Below are positions 21,774-32,757 of a stretch of DNA of 37,764 nucleotides, one piece after another; within the stretch, counting starts at the first letter, position 1; every line of letters begins with the position of its first letter. The DNA is from Arachnopeziza araneosa (lineage: Eukaryota > Ascomycota > Leotiomycetes > Helotiales > Arachnopezizaceae). The position numbers and the translations under genes are program-made. Under the pieces are notes generated by a model. That model made no database searches. It had not been told where the DNA came from and was given only the letters and a program-made list of their open reading frames with translations. The DNA lies in the NCBI GenBank assembly GCA_003988855.1, contig QYAI01000210.1:1-37764 (forward strand). The letters are read 5' to 3'.

Positions 21774-24700
21774 ATGTCCACTCTTAGTCTATCGCCCAGC
21801 GGCCTCCAAGCATTGCTCGAGGAAGTGGGAGCCAAGAGCCCGATCCCCTCATTCTCATGGGCCGACATCCAGAACTGTCCTTTGGACATCTACCTCTCGA
21901 TTATGACCGAAATCCTGACGCAGCTCACCGAATGCGAACCACAGGTGGCTTATGAATCTCTCGTCTGGCCCGATGACTTCGGCGATCTAGCCGTGGTGGT
22001 GCCCAGGCTACGAGTAAAAAGCTTGAAGCCGAAGGACCATGTTATTCAGCTCAATAAAAACGTAAGTTGGTGTCCATTGCCCTAGCTCCTCTGATTTGTT
22101 AGTTTTGTGCGTCGGTCTGACCCCATGCAGTTTCCCCAAACGCATTTGTTTGACCAGCCATTCAATGATGGGATCAGTCTGCGGGTGCTCTTCAATTCCA
22201 ATGCTCTTGCCCGTGTACTTCTACCGTATATCATTGATCGAGGGGACTCGTACGGTACGCCTCACTTCTCGGCCCTCCACCAGCCGGATGCACCAAAGAC
22301 TCCCGGCAGCAAAATCGTTGTGGAGTTCTCCTCTCCGAATATCGGGCAGGAGTTCGATGGTAACCACATGCGGAGCACCATCATTGGCGCATTCATCGCC
22401 TCGCTCCATGAACGCATGGGATGGGACGTGGTACGGCTGAATTTCCTCGGCGACTGGGGCAGAAATATCGGGTTGCTGGCAGCGGGATGGCAGCGATTTG
22501 GCTCGGAGGAACTTTTGGAACAGGATCCGCTCAAGCATCTCGTTGATGTATACGATCAGATCAACGAACTTTCTAGATCCGAACAGGAAGCGGAAAAAGA
22601 AGTGATCAGGAAACATCGCGAAGAGGGAGGTGAAAATGTGCTGGTTGAGACCGAGGGAATCTTGGCCGAGAGAAATGAATTCTTTAAGAAGATGGAAGAT
22701 AGTGATCCGGATGCCCTGTCGTTGTGGAAACGGTTCAGAGAGGTCTCGATTGAAAAATATGTTGACCTCTATGCGCGTCTGAATGTTAGATTCCATGAAT
22801 ACTCAGGGGAGTCTACAGTTAGCCCAGAGACGATTATGGAGGTGGAGTCGATATTGAAAGAGAAAGGCGTATCTGAGAATAGCGGAGAAGGCTGGATTAT
22901 TGATTTTAGGAAGCACGGCTCGAGGCTGGTCAACGGTAATGTGAGATCTAGCAACGGCACCACAACGTATCTATTGAGAGATATCGCTGCGGCGTTGGAG
23001 CGCGAGAGGAAGTATGGCTTCGACAAAATGATCTATGTCGTCTCATCGAGGCAAGACACTCATTTCCAACAACTTTTCAAAGCACTTGAGCTGATGGGAT
23101 TCGCCGACCTGGCCAACAAACTCCAGCACTTTAGTTTTGGGAGGTTCCAAGGCGCATCAACGACATCGGGCAACCTCCTCGGCGAAGTATTAAAACAATG
23201 CCAGAGCGTTATCCAAAATATTTTGGAGGCAGATCCCGAGGAAACCAAAGAGTTCCAAGGAGGTGATCCGAAAGTTTTGGAGACGCTGAGCGCAACCGCT
23301 CTCATGGTTCAAGATCTAGCCATCAGGCGCGGTGGCAATGCCAATTTCGATTTCGATGTCGAGAAGATTGCCGCCACGGAAGGAGAAAGCGGACTCAACC
23401 TCCAGCAATGGTATGCGGCAGTCTCCGAAAAGTTACGGGGCATCACGATACCCCGAGAGGAGCTTGGAAGCGCAGACTACACCCTCTTCAAGGAGGAGTC
23501 ATATACGAACGTGCTCCGCATTCTCATTCAATTTCCTAGCCTCGTCAAGTTGGCATTTGAGAAGCTAGAATCCTCGACAATCCTGGCCTTCCTATTCAGT
23601 CTCACAGACTTACTTCCCGCTGTGTGGGATTCTGAGGAGGCAGACGAGGGAGGTGGATCTTCTTCGGCGCAGAATCCGGCTGAACTGGCCTTTTTCCAGT
23701 GCGTGAAATTGGTCTTGGAGAATGGAATGAGGATTCTGGGGTTGCTGCCTTTACAATCATCCGACAGCGGATTTACAACTGAGGCCAATGGTATCTCTGA
23801 GACTGCACATGCTTCTGAAGCTGTGGCATCGACAGAAACTGTTGAGTCCAGTGAAGAGACTCCAACAACTGGTGATGAGCCTACGGCTGAAGATGCTACT
23901 AAAGGAATCCCAGCTGCCGGCGAGGAAAACTTAGGCAGCAGTGAAGAATCTAAAATTGAAGAAGGCAAGGAGGAGGTTCCAGCTACAAGTGAGGAAACCC
24001 CCACTTGTAGTGAAGAATCCAGGACTGAAGAGACCAAGCTTGAAGAACATAGTCATGAAGAGTCGAAAGCAGAGGAGAGCAGAGAAGAAACTCCGGGTAC
24101 GAATGGTGAGAATCCAGCTAGCACTGAAGAAGTAGCGGCTGAACAACTCAAACAACAAGAGCTCAAAGCTGAGGAGGAAGTCCTAGGTACAAGCGAGGAG
24201 ATCCTAGCTACTAGTGAAGAACCACCAGCGGAAGAACCGAAGCACGAAGAAGATAATAATGAAATACCTAAGGCCGAGGAGGAAACCAAGCACTCAAGCG
24301 AAGAGATCCCAGGTGCTAGTGAGGAACCAGCTGCTGAAGAAGTCAAGCATGAGGAGCACAAGACTGAAGAAGCCGAGGAAGGTCCGGAGCTCCTAAATGC
24401 GAACGAGGAACCCAAAGCGGAGGAGTCCAAGGATGAATCATTAACTACAGGTGAAGAGCCAAAGCTTGAAGAAGCGACGGGAGAGCTTCCTACTACAGAA
24501 GAAACCTCAGTTATTGCTGAAGGCATTCCGGCTACAATCGAAGAGATCTCATCCGCCAGTGAGGAGCACAACGCAGAGGAAGCCAAAGAAGAGATCCCGG
24601 CTACAAGCGAGGAGCATACAGATCCTGCGGAAGAAACGCCGACTACGCATAAAGCGATATCGGCAAACCATGAAGAGTCCCACACTCATGAAACAGAGGA

Positions 24701-26204
24701 ACAAATACTAGCCGCCACTGAGGAGCCGAAAGTAGAAGAGGCCAAGGAAGAGCCACCAGCTGCGAACGAGGAGCTCAAGAATGAGAAAGCTGAGGAAGGC
24801 ATTCCCGCCGCGAGTGATGAAGCCAAAGTTGAAGAAGCCAAGGAGGATGTCACAGACGCGAGTGAGGAGCCGAAGATTGAGGAAACCAAGGAGGATAGCC
24901 CAGCCGCAATTGAAGAGTCCAAAGCTGAGGAAGCTAAGGATGACGCCACAACTGCGGGTGAAGAGCTCAAGGTTGAGGAAAGTAAGGAAGAAACTTCACC
25001 TGCAATCGAAGAGCCTAAGGAGGAAAATCCGACCGCGAATGAAGAGATCGAGGAGGTATCCGAGCAGCATGAGCCAAAGACTGAGGAAATTACAGAGGAA
25101 CCGATAACTGCAAGTGAAGATCCAAAGATTGAAGAGGCCAAGGAGGAGGTTCCCTCTTCGAGTGAGGAACTTCGAGACGAGGAGGCCAAACAGGAAGAGC
25201 CTAGCCATGAAGGAATGGAGCATGCAGAACCTGAGCACGAGGAGGCCAAAGAGGACATTCATACCACAAGCCAGGAACATCAAGAAGAGACCAAGCCTGA
25301 AGAGCCTGAAGCCGAGGAGATTAAACATGAAGGACTTGACCATGAGGTGTCTAAAGAGGAAGCCCCCACAGCCACCAATGAACCTGAAGAAGAGACCAAA
25401 ATTGAAGAGCCCAAGGCTGAGGAAACCAAACACGAAGAGACTGAACATGAAGTGGCCAAAGAGGATATTCAAATTACGAGTGAAGAGGCACCAAATGTTA
25501 GTGAAGAGCCCAAGGCAGAGGTTGAAGCCGAAGGAGTCAAAGAGGAATCGTCAAATACAACTGAGGACGCTCCGACTCAGAGCGAGGAGAGTAAGGCCGA
25601 AGAAGAACCATCTACTCATGCTTTTGAAGAAAGCAAGGCCGACGAGAAAACTCACGAAAGCGAAGCAACTCCAGCAGATGCTAAGGTTGCTGAAGTGGCT
25701 CATACTTCTGAGCTCGAGGCGCCAGCGGAGGCTGCAGAAGAAGATAAGGCCGTTGAGGAAACTCATGCTGGGGTTTCTGAGACTCCTGAGGTTGAGGCTT
25801 CAGCTGGGGTCGCAGAGGAAGATCACCCTGAGCCTGCCGAGGCTCCTCATAATTCAGAGGTTGAGATACCAGCAAAGATTGTAGGGGAAAGCAAGCTCAG
25901 CGAGGAAACTCATACAGAAAGTGAAGCAGCACCAGCCAAGACCGCAGAAGAAAGTCACGCTGAAGTTGCTGAGGCTCCTCACACTGCTGGGGCTGCTCAT
26001 ATTNCTGAGGCTGCTCATATTCCTGAGGCTGAGGGGCATACTCATGAGGTTCTACATTCTTCGGAGGTTACCAATAATTCTGAAGGCACTCATACTCCTC
26101 AGCCTACTCATGTTTCTGAGATGACAGAGGCTACAGATTTTCATGACGTTCCTCATGCTCACGAATTTATGGCTGCCACACAGGTTGCTCCACTTGGGAC
26201 TTAA
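21774..26204 (+). CDS. arginyl-tRNA-synthetase-like protein with giant acidic tail
   Basis: Two exons, 21774-22061 and 22131-26204, around a 69-bp intron (GTAAGT...GCAG), giving 1453 residues. Residues 1 to about 638 follow class I arginyl-tRNA synthetases: an N-terminal tRNA-recognition region, the catalytic core (EFSSPNIGQEFDGNHMRST, LNFLGDWG, FRKHG, YLLRDIAAALER, YVVSSRQDTHFQQLFKALE) and a shortened anticodon-binding C-domain ending at GMRILGLLPLQ. The HIGH signature reads DGNH (172-175), keeping only the last His. I recall related fungal paralogues with similarly altered HIGH motifs. Where such enzymes normally end, the frame runs on for about 815 residues: Glu-rich imperfect repeats (EEPKxEEAKEE, ATSEE types), then a His/Thr-rich end. 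No Met start or splice site suggests a separate tail gene. Base 26004 is undetermined. Confidence 0.9.
23760..26201 (+). repeat. Glu-rich repeat tail of the synthetase-like protein
   Basis: About 2.4 kb built from GAA/GAG-rich imperfect repeats of roughly 10-14 codons, encoding units such as SEEPKAEEAKEE with Pro, Ala, Thr and Ser between. From about 25660 the repeats change to Ala/Glu/Val-rich with HT or HTP, and the last 90 codons are rich in His. It should be disordered and strongly negative. Because the units rarely contain stops in any frame, long K/R-rich and Ser-rich shadow frames appear beside it. Confidence 0.85.
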
Positions 26205-26691
26205 GATTGCTGGGATAGAGGGATTTTGGCAAAGCGGGATCAGAATGGCGTAAATTGCATTGGATTGCTAGGTTGAAAAACTATATGTACTGTTACTGGT
26301 GGGGAGTTTTACTTTTAGTGTTTGCGCGAGTCCCAGATTGTTCATTTTATTTAAATATATTCTCATTGGGCATTTTCCAATCTCCATTCGGGAAATACAC
26401 CGGTTTGAAATCGGACGCTTATCATGTTGTTTTTGTTTTGTGGTGGGAGAAAAGCTTCATCCCGCGTGGGGCAGACCACTGTGAACAAGTCATTGATCGC
26501 GGGATGTGATGTGATGAAAATGGTGGCTCCGTCTCAAGATTGAATGAGCTCGAATCAAACAGCGCCAGTCTTGCCGACGGCGGAAAAGCCAGAAATCGGT
26601 TGAGAATGAGGCGTAAGAGAATGAAATCGTGGGGATTGAGAGCTCTGTTCAGCGCCTGGTTGATGCTACACGCGTTCAAATATGCTGGAGT

Positions 26692-26754
26692 CCAGGTTCC
26701 CAGGTCCAGGTTCCCAGGTCCAGGTTCCCAGGTCCAGGTTCCCAGGTCCAGGTT
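26692..26754. repeat. 14-bp minisatellite, 4.5 copies
   Basis: CCAGGTTCCCAGGT occurs four times perfectly (26692-26747), followed by CCAGGTT. The perfect identity means recent expansion or ongoing homogenisation. It is not inside a supported gene. Confidence 0.95.
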
Positions 26755-26929
26755 GGTTGGCATCGGTGTGGCTATACGACCACTACGGAGTACATACTAT
26801 CCTGGCGGCTATTGCGCTTGCAGCATTAAACTACCAAACAAGAGTCTCAGGTTTCAGCATGATTTGAAAAGTTGGGGTTCATGGGAGGCTGAACATGTAG
26901 CACCTTGGTCTTTGAAAGTTTTATTGGGA

Positions 26930-27241
26930 TCACGTGATAGAAAACAGCTCCTGCTCAGCAAAATGGGATCTTTTTCCTGAATTTACTGCGAAGGATGATG
27001 CTTGCAGCAGGATATGCGTTTCGCATCATCACAACTCATTCAAAAATGTGTTGGATGAGTGCAAATATCACGTGAGAGTAGTAGCTCATATCACGTGAAG
27101 AGAGCCTTTTCCAGTTGATATCGCAGCGAGAGGTCAATGAAGATGAGATCTATTCATCCAAGATGATGTTACTTTCTGCTCATGTGTCAGCTCTAAAGTA
27201 TTGTCGCAAAAACCGTTCATGATCCTGTTTGTATCACGTGA
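26930..27241. promoter_or_regulatory. cluster of four TCACGTGA octamers
   Basis: The palindrome TCACGTGA occurs at 26930-26937, 27068-27075, 27091-27098 and 27234-27241. It contains the CACGTG E-box bound by fungal bHLH factors such as the Cbf1 type. The flanks of several copies extend the match (ATCACGTGA). It could serve the small gene at 27871 or the 3' side of the synthetase-like gene; function is inferred only from motif density. Confidence 0.5.
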
Positions 27242-27870
27242 TGTGGATGATTTTTTCACGCCAGCTTTGAGAATCAGCCATCAAAAAATAAGACTCTGAT
27301 ATTGGAATCAGCATTGGAACATCTTTGATTCAAGATTCATGCGTTGGGATGGAAATGTCTTTTCGTCGCGGTGCTGTAGAGACATGTCATCTGGCAGGCG
27401 AAGAAGGAACGCCCTGAGAAGAAGAGCGAATAAGTTGTGAACTCGCATGGTTGGACATGGCGGGAATAGCTGACATTGAATTTCAATGTGAAACACATAT
27501 CAAGCGACCTGTTCTCGCTTTTCCTGCGATCTTCTTGGGGCGGAGGGAAGTCTTGGCAGCGCGGGAGTAGAAAGATGAAGTGGAGCGGAGTCTTAAGCAA
27601 GTGATTATTTCAATGGGATTGCTTGATTCCCGACATATTTCGCTTGGATTCTAGTCCTTGGGGAACTGGCACTGATCTATGGCGTTTGAGATAGAAATTT
27701 GAGTCGCTGCAGTATCCGATTGATACATCGACGTTCCGCATTGCGAGACCTGTGTGTTTAAAAAGAAGTCACTCGTCAAACTTCTTACAGCGGCAATGAT
27801 CATATAGGGGCACGTCAATGTTCCTACCGTTGTGACAGCAAAGCTTCGAGCTTCTAGGTCACGGGGTTTA

Positions 27871-28266
27871 ATGGACGAGGCACGGCAAGCATTCAATAAG
27901 CACATAGATAATACTTTGGAAATGCCTACGGCACAATCAATTCCAGCTTCAAAAGCAGCTTCACCCGCATCAATTCCAACGTCAAAACCAGCTTCAAAAC
28001 CAGCTTCACCAGCACCNTCGCCANCAATTTCGCCACCACCAGCAAAGCCTCGTCAAAAGACACAAATTCCATTATGGATTATCACCCGAGAACCCCGCTA
28101 CACCGAGGAGCGATGGGACGACGGGAAATTGAAGGAGGCGAAGGCTGAAGCAAGAGCCAAAAGGCAGGAGCCAGTGGCGTTCAAAATTTTAGTGGAACCC
28201 TTTTATGAGGAGGGCTTTCTTCCCAGTGGGAGCATCGATGAAGAAGAGGAAGAGTTTGATTTTTAG
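27871..28266 (+). CDS. small hypothetical protein with Pro/Ser/Lys repeats
   Basis: A 131-residue frame from ATG at 27871. The N-terminus (MDEARQAFNKHIDNTLEM) looks helical. It is followed by imperfect repeats of the SKPAS type made of Ala, Ser, Pro and Lys, then a more ordered part (QIPLWIITREPRYTEERW), a Lys/Ala/Glu helix and an acidic end (EEEEEFDF). I do not recognise the family. Undetermined bases at 28017 and 28024 leave two residues unknown in the repeat region. An upstream exon is possible, since AG sites lie just before the start, but none is supported. Confidence 0.5.
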   Translation: MDEARQAFNKHIDNTLEMPTAQSIPASKAASPASIPTSKPASKPASPAXSPXISPPPAKPRQKTQIPLWIITREPRYTEERWDDGKLKEAKAEARAKRQEPVAFKILVEPFYEEGFLPSGSIDEEEEEFDF

Positions 28267-29456
28267 ATGCATAGTTTATAATGAAAGATACCCATTACCG
28301 CTGTGTTCGGCTCGGCTTTTCCCAGCCCAGCCAAACATCCTAACTTTTGAATATGATAGCTCAATAATTTCAAATATAAAAATACTTTTTTTCTTTTTAA
28401 ACAGTACAGATTCTCAATCTGGAATAGCTGGCTGTATTAAACCTTAATTCTTGTCGCTATGTTGTAATTGTTGTTTGTTGTAGTAGCGTTTGTAGAAAGC
28501 CCGCTATGACCCCGCATTGCCTACTTAGAAGTCAATGTCCCAATTCAACAGAATTTCCATGGAGCTTTACCTCTCCGATAAAAGTTAAATACGGATTTAA
28601 ATTTTTCCTAAATATTTTATCGCGTGAAATATCCTACAGTGCATTTAACTAGCTATTCACAAAGTAGGTTCGGATTCAAAATTCTGCCTCCCCCTGAAGA
28701 GAAAGAACGCTTGTTTAGCGGGAGACATGGTGGCACAAGGTGCCTCTGAACCTACATCGTAGTCAAACTCAATGATGCTAAACCATGTTCCAGCAATTTG
28801 ACTGCCAAAAATTCAGAATCATGGGACCCCTTATTTATCGTCGCTTCTGATGCAGATGTCTATGAATAACTGTCGGCTATAACCTTACCGAAGTCAGTGG
28901 TTGAGTCAGATCAACCTACCTACCCAGGTACGTAAAAATCACCTGGTGAAAGACCGAGTTCCGGAAGGATCTCCATTTAGCTAAAAGCCTGCACAAATGA
29001 TATGCGACCGTCATCAAGTGTTCCTTGGGTGAGCTTGTTCGCCGAATATGCACGCATCGTAAAAGCCATTTATTCTTGTAGCGTTTAGCGAATCATTGGA
29101 GTTAAGGTGGCATTCGAGCTGCGGCTGATTTATCCATGCGGACCCTGACAATGCCAATGTTTAAATATTGATTGGTCAATCGGCACTTCATCTTACTCGT
29201 TCAGGGCTGCGGCTTATTAGAATTCGATGTGAGGTTCCGCATCCTGCAAAAGTTTATTCCCGGAGAGTAAGCGAGCATCCTCAGGTTGTTTACTTCTACC
29301 TCCTATAAAGTCGATTTGTTTTCCAGTCTCAAATGACATTTTGGCTTAATCGTTATTCTTTTTCAAGCACTCGATAGTCCTACAAGAGGTTGCGCACTTA
29401 ATTTGCTCTCTCATTCCAAGATTTCACCTCGAAGATACCTCGCTTAGCGCCTCATC
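28267..29456. promoter_or_regulatory. intergenic; upstream region of the glycosidase-like gene
   Basis: No gene is seen. Near the downstream end a TATA-like element, TATAAA, lies at 29304-29309, about 150 bp before the start codon at 29457. Pyrimidine-rich sequence near 29400, typical of fungal core promoters, follows it. Confidence 0.4.
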
Positions 29457-30674
29457 ATGAGGGGTTACCTTAGTATAGGAGTCGTGTTTTCTGTCACGAT
29501 TGGACTCGTTCAGTCAGTGACCATGTCGGTTGGAAGTTTTTCGGGTGCTGTAACAACACAAGAACTGCAATCATTCAACAACTTCGTCACTTCATTGACG
29601 CCCGCCACGGACAACATTGGGAACAACTGGGCACAAGGAACTAGCGGAGAGCAAACCAAGGCCATGGGTCTGGTCTATTTGATGGCCAACGAACAAGCAA
29701 CACTCGATCAAATGATTCGTTTCTGCGATGCCGTGCTTTCGCAGCGAAATGATCTTGCACCTTCGCCTGCTGGTCAACATAAGATATGGACTGGCCGTAT
29801 CGATCCCGTTTGGCCTAATACTCTCACTACTCCCATTGGTACAGGTGGTGAACAGGGAGATCCTGTAGGTCACCTAGCTAGCTGCGCATATCTTATTCTA
29901 AAGACTAAGAGTCTTTATACCGAGAATGTTACAATCGGTGACCCCAACGGCTATGGTGCCACATATTTGAGCCGTGCAAAGAAATATCTCACCGAAGCCG
30001 ACTACTCTATGAGCAATCACATTCTCAATTCTCAGTTGGATCTCTCGAACGACAACAAGATGTACTTCTCCGCCGGCGATCCATATAAAGGAGGCGAAGC
30101 AGTTCCTTGGAATCAGCAAATGATGTTTAACTACGCGCTCCAGAATCTTTGTTCCGCGCACCGTATACTTGGTGACAATGCCACCTTATTAGCCCAGTAC
30201 AAGAAGATTATTAACGCGAGCTTAACTTGGTTCTTCACCGGCGGTGGCTCCACGACCAAAAAGGATGGAGATGGCAACAATTACTACGACTGGTCTTACG
30301 TGGTCGGCGAGACCGACGCAGAAGATTCTGACCACGGCTCATTGGATGTCGCTGGGTTCGCGCGAGCCTATATCAGCAATGACTATGGGATCACTGCTGC
30401 TCAGATGAAGACTTTTAGCAACATGTTCGTCGATGTCATGACTCTGGGGCCGAAGAGCTACGCCGGGAAAGTGGATGGTTCCAACGGAACCGGTCATGCC
30501 AATGCTACGAGCTATGTGCGGACGGGATATCTGTTCTTGGCAGAATTTCGCTCCGATGCTTATACGAGCATGGTATCGGCAGATTTGACAGAGGGTGGGA
30601 CATCGAGTGCAGCGGATACGGTTTCGCGTTTTCTTTGGGTCAAGAATCAGCTCTATCTGAAGTCCCAGTCGTAA
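29457..30674 (+). CDS. secreted six-hairpin-glycosidase-like protein
   Basis: A single-exon, 405-residue frame with a clear signal peptide (about residues 1-20, ending LVQS). The mature protein resembles secreted ascomycete proteins annotated as six-hairpin glycosidase-like, which have an (alpha/alpha)6 barrel. Family-like blocks are EQTKAMGLVYLMANE, RFCDAVLSQRNDLAP, WTGRIDPVWPN, GEQGDPVGHLASCAYLIL, PWNQQMMFNYALQNL, DSDHGSLDVAGFARAY and RTGYLFLAEFR. I cannot name the substrate or the catalytic acids. Several Asn-x-Ser/Thr sites suit a secreted glycoprotein. The length is normal for such proteins and the frame is unbroken, so the gene looks functional. Confidence 0.8.
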   Translation: MRGYLSIGVVFSVTIGLVQSVTMSVGSFSGAVTTQELQSFNNFVTSLTPATDNIGNNWAQGTSGEQTKAMGLVYLMANEQATLDQMIRFCDAVLSQRNDLAPSPAGQHKIWTGRIDPVWPNTLTTPIGTGGEQGDPVGHLASCAYLILKTKSLYTENVTIGDPNGYGATYLSRAKKYLTEADYSMSNHILNSQLDLSNDNKMYFSAGDPYKGGEAVPWNQQMMFNYALQNLCSAHRILGDNATLLAQYKKIINASLTWFFTGGGSTTKKDGDGNNYYDWSYVVGETDAEDSDHGSLDVAGFARAYISNDYGITAAQMKTFSNMFVDVMTLGPKSYAGKVDGSNGTGHANATSYVRTGYLFLAEFRSDAYTSMVSADLTEGGTSSAADTVSRFLWVKNQLYLKSQS

Positions 30675-31198
30675 ATAAGCGGGTTTTGTTTGCATGAAAA
30701 GAAATAAGGAGGAATTTGCATTTCTGTTTGGCTGAACTTAGGTAGTGAGTTAAAAAATCAGATAAATCTTAGAATTTATACAATGGCCTCGATACGCTAT
30801 CTGACTGTGTCCATTCAACTGAGGTCGCATGTCGAACGCTCACTTACATCCGAACACCGGAATATCATTCATCCACAGTAGCTAGAGGAACGAGGAAATC
30901 GGGGAATACGCTTAATAGAACTGACTTCTAACAGAAGCTGCATTGGGAAGGTCTGGTCCTCACATAGCAAGAGCATTGTTTGGCGATTTGTTTTCATTCT
31001 CGAATGCCCAAAGAAAATTCCGCAATACTTGGACTTGATTCCCGAAGGCAGAGAATTCCAGTTCCTGCTTCCTCATAGATCTTCAATTCTGGCTCTTGTA
31101 CCATCCATACATGGTGAGCTCCTCCAGCAGAGTAGCATTTATTGTGTATGTAACTCTGAGAATTCATTCATCATCCTCCGGCGTCTAGGGTTAGAGGT
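30675..31198. other. convergent intergenic spacer
   Basis: About 520 bp between the glycosidase-like gene (plus) and the BTB-type gene (minus), presumably holding both 3' ends. I see no feature I can name. Confidence 0.5.
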
Positions 31199-32529
31199 TC
31201 ATATGTTAGTCTTAAGTCTCAGGAAGGGGAAGTTTATTTCACAGACCTGTATGGAGAATGGTCTCCCCTTTTTCATTTTCTTTTTCGAAATCTTCGTCAC
31301 GGTTTCCTCTTTAGCCTTTTGCCTCCTCTGATTTCTCAGGAGAAATGCATCTGATTCGAGACCACAAATCTCATCCTCTAAAGAATCAATCAACGCTGTG
31401 ACATTTTCTTTAATTCCATGACTAGAGCTGTACTCGCTGTTGAACCTGTCATAGTTCCTCTCACGTGAGTAGCATTTCTCATATATTTGCATTTCTCGGA
31501 CCCGAGAAGCAAGATCCTTCAACGTTGTGCCTTGGTATGGAGCATGGGGTTTTGGCCAAACCCCGATAGCAACCGAACTCTTAAGCAGAGAGCCTAGCAC
31601 AACTGAATCACAAAAAATATCGCCTTCAGAGCAAATGATCTTAGGGGTAGAATACTTGTTGATATGGTCGTGGACAACATTGATGGTACGCTCGATCGCG
31701 TGAATGCGACATTCTTTAATCTTATCTAGCAGAAGTTAACAAGTATTTGATGTCAACTGACGTGTTCGCGCTTACCGACTATCGACGCCGGAATTAGGAA
31801 ACTGTCGATAAATTTATCTGCGTGGTCTTGGAATTTATCATCGCTTTCATATTGTAGGATCCGCGTCAATCCCTCGAATTCAGATTCTTTTTGGAATACC
31901 CAAGAGATGAAAAGCCAAGGAACGATATCGGAAGAGAGACCTCTTGGAAAGGCTTTCCGCTTCAGGTTCGTGATCCAGATATCAGAGAAGATTTCAACGG
32001 CTTCGTGTAGCTGATAGTAATTGACCAAATGGGCCAACTTAGCCAAATCATCTAGAGTAATATTGCGTGGGACTTTTCTTGTTATTCCATGTATGATATT
32101 CATCAAAATTATTAGAGATTGTGAATCATCAGCTAGAGGAATGACCAAGCTGCGCTCGCTCTGAAGGCTGCGACCTTCAAGATAGGTATTGATACTTAGC
32201 ATATTTCTAAACATGGTAGATGCGAGAGTTAAATGTTTGGATGACACCCGCAAGTAGACATTCTGTTGTGGTTCGATTCCACCCTCGGTACCAGGAGCAG
32301 ATTCTTCTTCGGGAGCAGGAGGAGCCTCCTCCTCAGGAACAGCGTCTTCAGCGGAAGCTTCTTCCATTGGAGTCATATCACTCTAAAATTCTTAAGCAAG
32401 TCTGAAGGGACCCTGGTATTTTCTGCCATTACTTACAAGTTGGAGGAGAACATCGCCAACTGGATCAAATATATGTAAACCATCGCTTTGCCCGAGATTT
32501 GGCCAGGTTGAAGGCCAATCATACTCCAT
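31199..32529 (-). CDS. BTB/POZ-domain-type fungal protein
   Basis: Three exons on the minus strand: 32529-32437, 32382-31776 and 31725-31199. Introns are 54 and 50 bp with GT/AG ends, and phases give 408 residues. The protein begins MEYDWPSTWPNL and has a Glu/Ala/Pro-rich insert (about residues 32-63). The BTB-like core follows: VYLRVSSKHLTLASTMFRNML, an exposed-strand region, LVIPLADDSQSLIILMNIIHG and LAHLVNYYQLHEAVEIFSDIW. The C-terminal half matches that of fungal BTB proteins (LFISWVFQKE, then CEGDIFCDSVVLGSLLKSS-type helices) and ends with a Lys-rich stretch. Such BTB domains mediate dimerisation; the role of this fungal group is not known to me. It is divergent from the HET pseudogene, with 228 bp between starts. 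Confidence 0.85.
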
Positions 32530-32757
32530 GGTCATTCAGTATCCTCTATGAACCGAAAATCCTCAAAATCCCGTTGAATCTGGTCGAAAGGCTCAACGAT
32601 GGAAAGAAGCGGTGGGTGGTTTGCGTCAGAGGACTATTGTGGTCGCCAGAATGACCAACACATGTGGCTTGCTGTTAGTAATTCTTGATGCAGGCTGCCA
32701 AATGCTGTAGGTTTGAAAGTCGAGCAAACAATCAAGCTGGTATAGCAAGTCTCATTA

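Larger units (their letters stand above)
26205..27870. other. intergenic with minisatellite and octamer cluster
   Basis: I see no gene. The region holds the 3' flank of the synthetase-like gene, a 14-bp minisatellite at 26692-26754 and a cluster of TCACGTGA octamers at 26930-27241. Minus-strand open frames at 27308-27600 and 27651-27905 show no motif. Confidence 0.5.

Noticed and set aside
22221..22796. 191-codon minus-strand frame
   Set aside because: It is antisense to the conserved catalytic core of the synthetase-like gene and has no motif of its own.
24214..25884. Long Lys/Arg-rich plus-strand frames and Ser-rich minus-strand frames
   Set aside because: They are shadows of the GAA/GAG-rich repeat encoding the Glu-rich tail. 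The repeat seldom yields stops in any frame, and the products are low-complexity without motifs or starts in good context.
23760..26204. Tail of the synthetase-like gene as a separate gene
   Set aside because: There is no ATG in good context, stop or splice site near the junction, and the frame is continuous. It is kept as a fusion, with a transcript check proposed.
26422..26763. Minus-strand frame with repeated Trp-Glu-Pro-Gly-like units
   Set aside because: The apparent peptide repeat is just the translation of the 14-bp minisatellite.
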